A stretch of 64,000 bases of DNA, taken from positions 2,112,546-2,176,545 of the forward strand of contig NZ_CP032157.1 of assembly GCF_003555545.1 (NCBI RefSeq), read 5' to 3'. Positions 62,213 to 64,000 of the stretch are shown here, piece after piece. Positions within the stretch are counted from its first letter, which is position 1. Each line of letters opens with the position of its first letter. The notes below the pieces were generated by a model. It saw only the letters and a list, made by a program, of their open reading frames with translations. It searched no databases and had not been told where the DNA came from. The stretch comes from Paraflavitalea soli (GTDB lineage: Bacteria > Bacteroidota > Bacteroidia > Chitinophagales > Chitinophagaceae). The position numbers were made by a program, and so were the translations under genes.

Positions 62213-62230
62213 AATCGTTATTTTGATATG

Positions 62231-63595
62231 TTAGGATTCGATACCTTTTAGTTTCCAGAATTTTTCAATGTCTTCCAGTGATTTCTCTTTTGTTTCGGGC
62301 ACCAGTCGCCATACAAACAGGAAGGCCACTACCGACAGGATCATATAGATCCAGAAAGTGCTGGCTTCGCCAACGGAGGACTGGAGCATGGGAAAGGTTT
62401 GTGATACCAGGAATACGGCGGCCCACAAAAAGAAGATGGCGACCGACATGGCCCTGCCGCGTACATGGGTAGGAAATATTTCGGCCACTACCACAAAGGT
62501 GAGGGGGCCCAGTGAAATGGCAAAGAAAGCGATGTACGCCAGGATAGCCAGCAGCACCAGCGGCCCCTGGTTCATATTAAAGTAGAAGGCGGCGCCTACC
62601 AGCCCCAGGCAAATGGTCATACCTGCCGAACCGATCAGCAGCAAGGTTTTGCGGCCCCATTTATCAACGTACTTAATAGCTACTACCGTAAACAATACAT
62701 TGATCACTCCTACCAGCACCGTTTGCATCAAAGCAGACGAAGAACCATCTCCACTCGATTTGAATATCTCCGGCGCATAATACATGATCGCATTGATGCC
62801 CGTTACCTGCGAAAGGATGGCCAGGATGATGCCGATGATCAATACAAAACGCAATCCGGGTTTCAGCAAATGGGCGAAGCTGCCTGATTCCTGGTTTATC
62901 ACTTCTGTAATGGCTTTTAATTCAGACCGTGCTTTTTCTTTCCCGTTTACTTTGGTCAGTACATCTTCTGCTTCCTCCAGGCGGTTTTGCCGGGCCAGCC
63001 ACCGGGGACTTTCGGGCACATTCAGCAACAGGATAATGAAGAGGATACTCGGAATGATGCCGGAGCCAAACATCCAGCGCCAGCCGCTGTTCACATTCCA
63101 GGCTTCGTTGTGCAATCCGGCAATACCGGCATTCACAAAATAGATCAGCAGGATGCCGAGCACAATGCCCATCTGGTAAATAGAGATGAGCCGGCCGCGG
63201 ATATTGGCGGGGGCGATCTCTGAAATATACAGTGGCGACAACATCGACGCAATGCCGATCCCGATACCGCCGATAAGGCGGAAGAAGATAAAATAATTCA
63301 GGCCGAGCGGCAGCAGGATACCCAGTGAGGAGATGGCAAAGGCAAAAGCCGAGATCATCAACACTTTTTTACGACCGATCTTATCACTCAGTCCACCGGC
63401 AAACATGGCCCCGATCACACAACCGATCAAGGCGCAGCTGGCCACCCAGCCCATCATGGCGGGGGAAAGCCCATATTTGGTTTGTATGAACCCAATGGCG
63501 CCAGCCACTACCGCTGTGTCATATCCAAACAACAGCCCTCCCACCGCCGCCACATAGGTGCATTTATATACATATTTTAATCCTTGCTTTTGCAT
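62231..63595 (-). CDS. sugar porter family MFS transporter
   Basis: A 454-residue inner-membrane hexose transporter with 12 predicted helices. Family signatures are GGLSDKIGRKKVLMISAFAF near 65-84 (loop 2-3), RLIGGIGIGIASMLSPLYIS near 109-128, and PESPRWLARQNRLEEAEDVL near 194-213. YVDKWGRKTLLLIGSAG lies near 311-327, RGRAMSVAIFFLWAAVFLVS in the second half and PETKEKSLEDIEKFW at the end. In this operon it should import mannose or another hexose freed by the GH92 mannosidase. It begins 5 bases after the upstream isomerase-like gene. Confidence 0.95.
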   Translation of the reverse strand: MQKQGLKYVYKCTYVAAVGGLLFGYDTAVVAGAIGFIQTKYGLSPAMMGWVASCALIGCVIGAMFAGGLSDKIGRKKVLMISAFAFAISSLGILLPLGLNYFIFFRLIGGIGIGIASMLSPLYISEIAPANIRGRLISIYQMGIVLGILLIYFVNAGIAGLHNEAWNVNSGWRWMFGSGIIPSILFIILLLNVPESPRWLARQNRLEEAEDVLTKVNGKEKARSELKAITEVINQESGSFAHLLKPGLRFVLIIGIILAILSQVTGINAIMYYAPEIFKSSGDGSSSALMQTVLVGVINVLFTVVAIKYVDKWGRKTLLLIGSAGMTICLGLVGAAFYFNMNQGPLVLLAILAYIAFFAISLGPLTFVVVAEIFPTHVRGRAMSVAIFFLWAAVFLVSQTFPMLQSSVGEASTFWIYMILSVVAFLFVWRLVPETKEKSLEDIEKFWKLKGIES

Positions 63596-63600
63596 AATCG

Positions 63601-64000
63601 TTAGTTTATTCGATAATCAATTAAATGATCTGTTCGTACATAAGCCTTGATGGTAGCGCAGGTCTTACCCTCGCTCTCACCATAAGGCCGGATGGTATAA
63701 GCCCCTGCATCGGCAGGTACAATAAAGGTTTCGGCATAGTGCACTACAAATGGTTCAAAGGCTCCGGCAGGACTTTCCACAATAGCTTCGCGGCCTTCGA
63801 TCAGGTTGAGTACGTTGAAACGGCCTTCGGTATCGTGCGGAACGGTACCGGTAAACCAATGGCGTCTTGTTTCAATGAAAGAGAGATCGTCGAGACCGGT
63901 GCGTTCTTCGCGCCAGCCTTCCCCCTTGCCCAGCGGCTGCACTTTGTTGAGGATATGTTCTTTTGTCCAGGTAGTGGTACGGTCCCACTGGATCACATTT
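63601..64000 (-). CDS. mannose-6-phosphate isomerase-like protein, C-terminal part
   Basis: The last 133 residues of a protein whose start lies beyond the right edge. The visible part is a cupin-like beta domain, RFNVLNLIEGREAIVESPAG and FVVHYAETFIVPADAGAYTI, as in the C-terminal half of class I mannose-6-phosphate isomerases. The active-site zinc ligands lie in the missing part. Its place at the head of a mannosidase operon fits a role in bringing mannose-6-phosphate to fructose-6-phosphate. An alternative is a related isomerase-like protein without activity. Confidence 0.7.
   Translation of the reverse strand, partial: NVIQWDRTTTWTKEHILNKVQPLGKGEGWREERTGLDDLSFIETRRHWFTGTVPHDTEGRFNVLNLIEGREAIVESPAGAFEPFVVHYAETFIVPADAGAYTIRPYGESEGKTCATIKAYVRTDHLIDYRIN

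Overview
The window looks like chromosome from a member of the Bacteroidota, most likely the family Chitinophagaceae. The evidence is two SusC/SusD pairs, two type IX secretion (T9SS) C-terminal sorting domains, FecR-type sigma/anti-sigma genes, FtsX-type permeases of the Chitinophaga/Niastella kind, Bacteroidota promoters (TTTG ... TAnnTTTG) and almost no Shine-Dalgarno sites. I see no rRNA, tRNA, CRISPR array or insertion sequence. The family is inferred from protein style only.

Left part (1-17900). The first codons of a reverse-strand gene leave the left edge. A SusC/SusD pair with a duplicated secreted protein follows (266-7506), substrate unknown. Next come a DoxX membrane protein, a periplasmic molybdenum hydroxylase module (2Fe-2S subunit, molybdopterin subunit, di-heme cytochrome c; 8281-11608), a DUF1080 lipoprotein and a RibD/DHFR-like reductase. 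A tandem pair of small membrane proteins, a GYF_2 protein, a T9SS beta-helix protein and a PEGA lipoprotein complete this part, several of them closed by clear terminators.

Beta-mannan locus (17905-31518). Seven reverse-strand genes (SusC, SusD, TIG-domain glycan-binding lipoprotein, GH26 mannanase, sodium/sugar symporter, GH130 phosphorylase, AGE-family 2-epimerase) face a divergent AraC regulator. This is the mannobiose epimerase/phosphorylase pathway: GH26 releases mannobiose, the symporter imports it, the epimerase makes mannosyl-glucose, and GH130 phosphorolyses it to mannose-1-phosphate and glucose. The SusC promoter carries two dyads one 21-bp step apart.

Middle accessory part (31519-54879). 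It contains a small nucleotidyltransferase pair resembling a toxin-antitoxin module, a membrane AraC regulator fused to an FtsX/MacB permease that seems to start at CTG, a 44-codon gene with an unusually strong Shine-Dalgarno site and a weak sigma-54-like promoter, and a 2233-residue T9SS surface protein. An SMP-30 lipoprotein, a cluster of Bacteroidota proteins of unknown function beside an RteC-like gene, a sigma factor with a minimal anti-sigma partner, a DUF234 ATPase and a second FtsX permease follow.

Right part (54895-64000). A reverse-strand operon, coupled at two junctions by ATGA overlaps, encodes a mannose-6-phosphate-isomerase-like protein (cut by the edge), MFS sugar porter, lipoprotein, DUF4185-like lipoprotein, sialate-O-acetylesterase-like esterase, GH92 alpha-mannosidase and ROK kinase. 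It looks like an alpha-mannoside or N-glycan mannose module. The window therefore holds a beta-mannan and a probable alpha-mannoside system about 24 kb apart.

Intergenic DNA is rich in short dispersed repeats: AGCTCGCAGC elements next to stop codons, GTCATCYCGAA units with a period near 22.5 bp, TATTCTG microsatellites, and GC-rich hairpins sharing a CAGGGTGAGCCGCCC-type arm.
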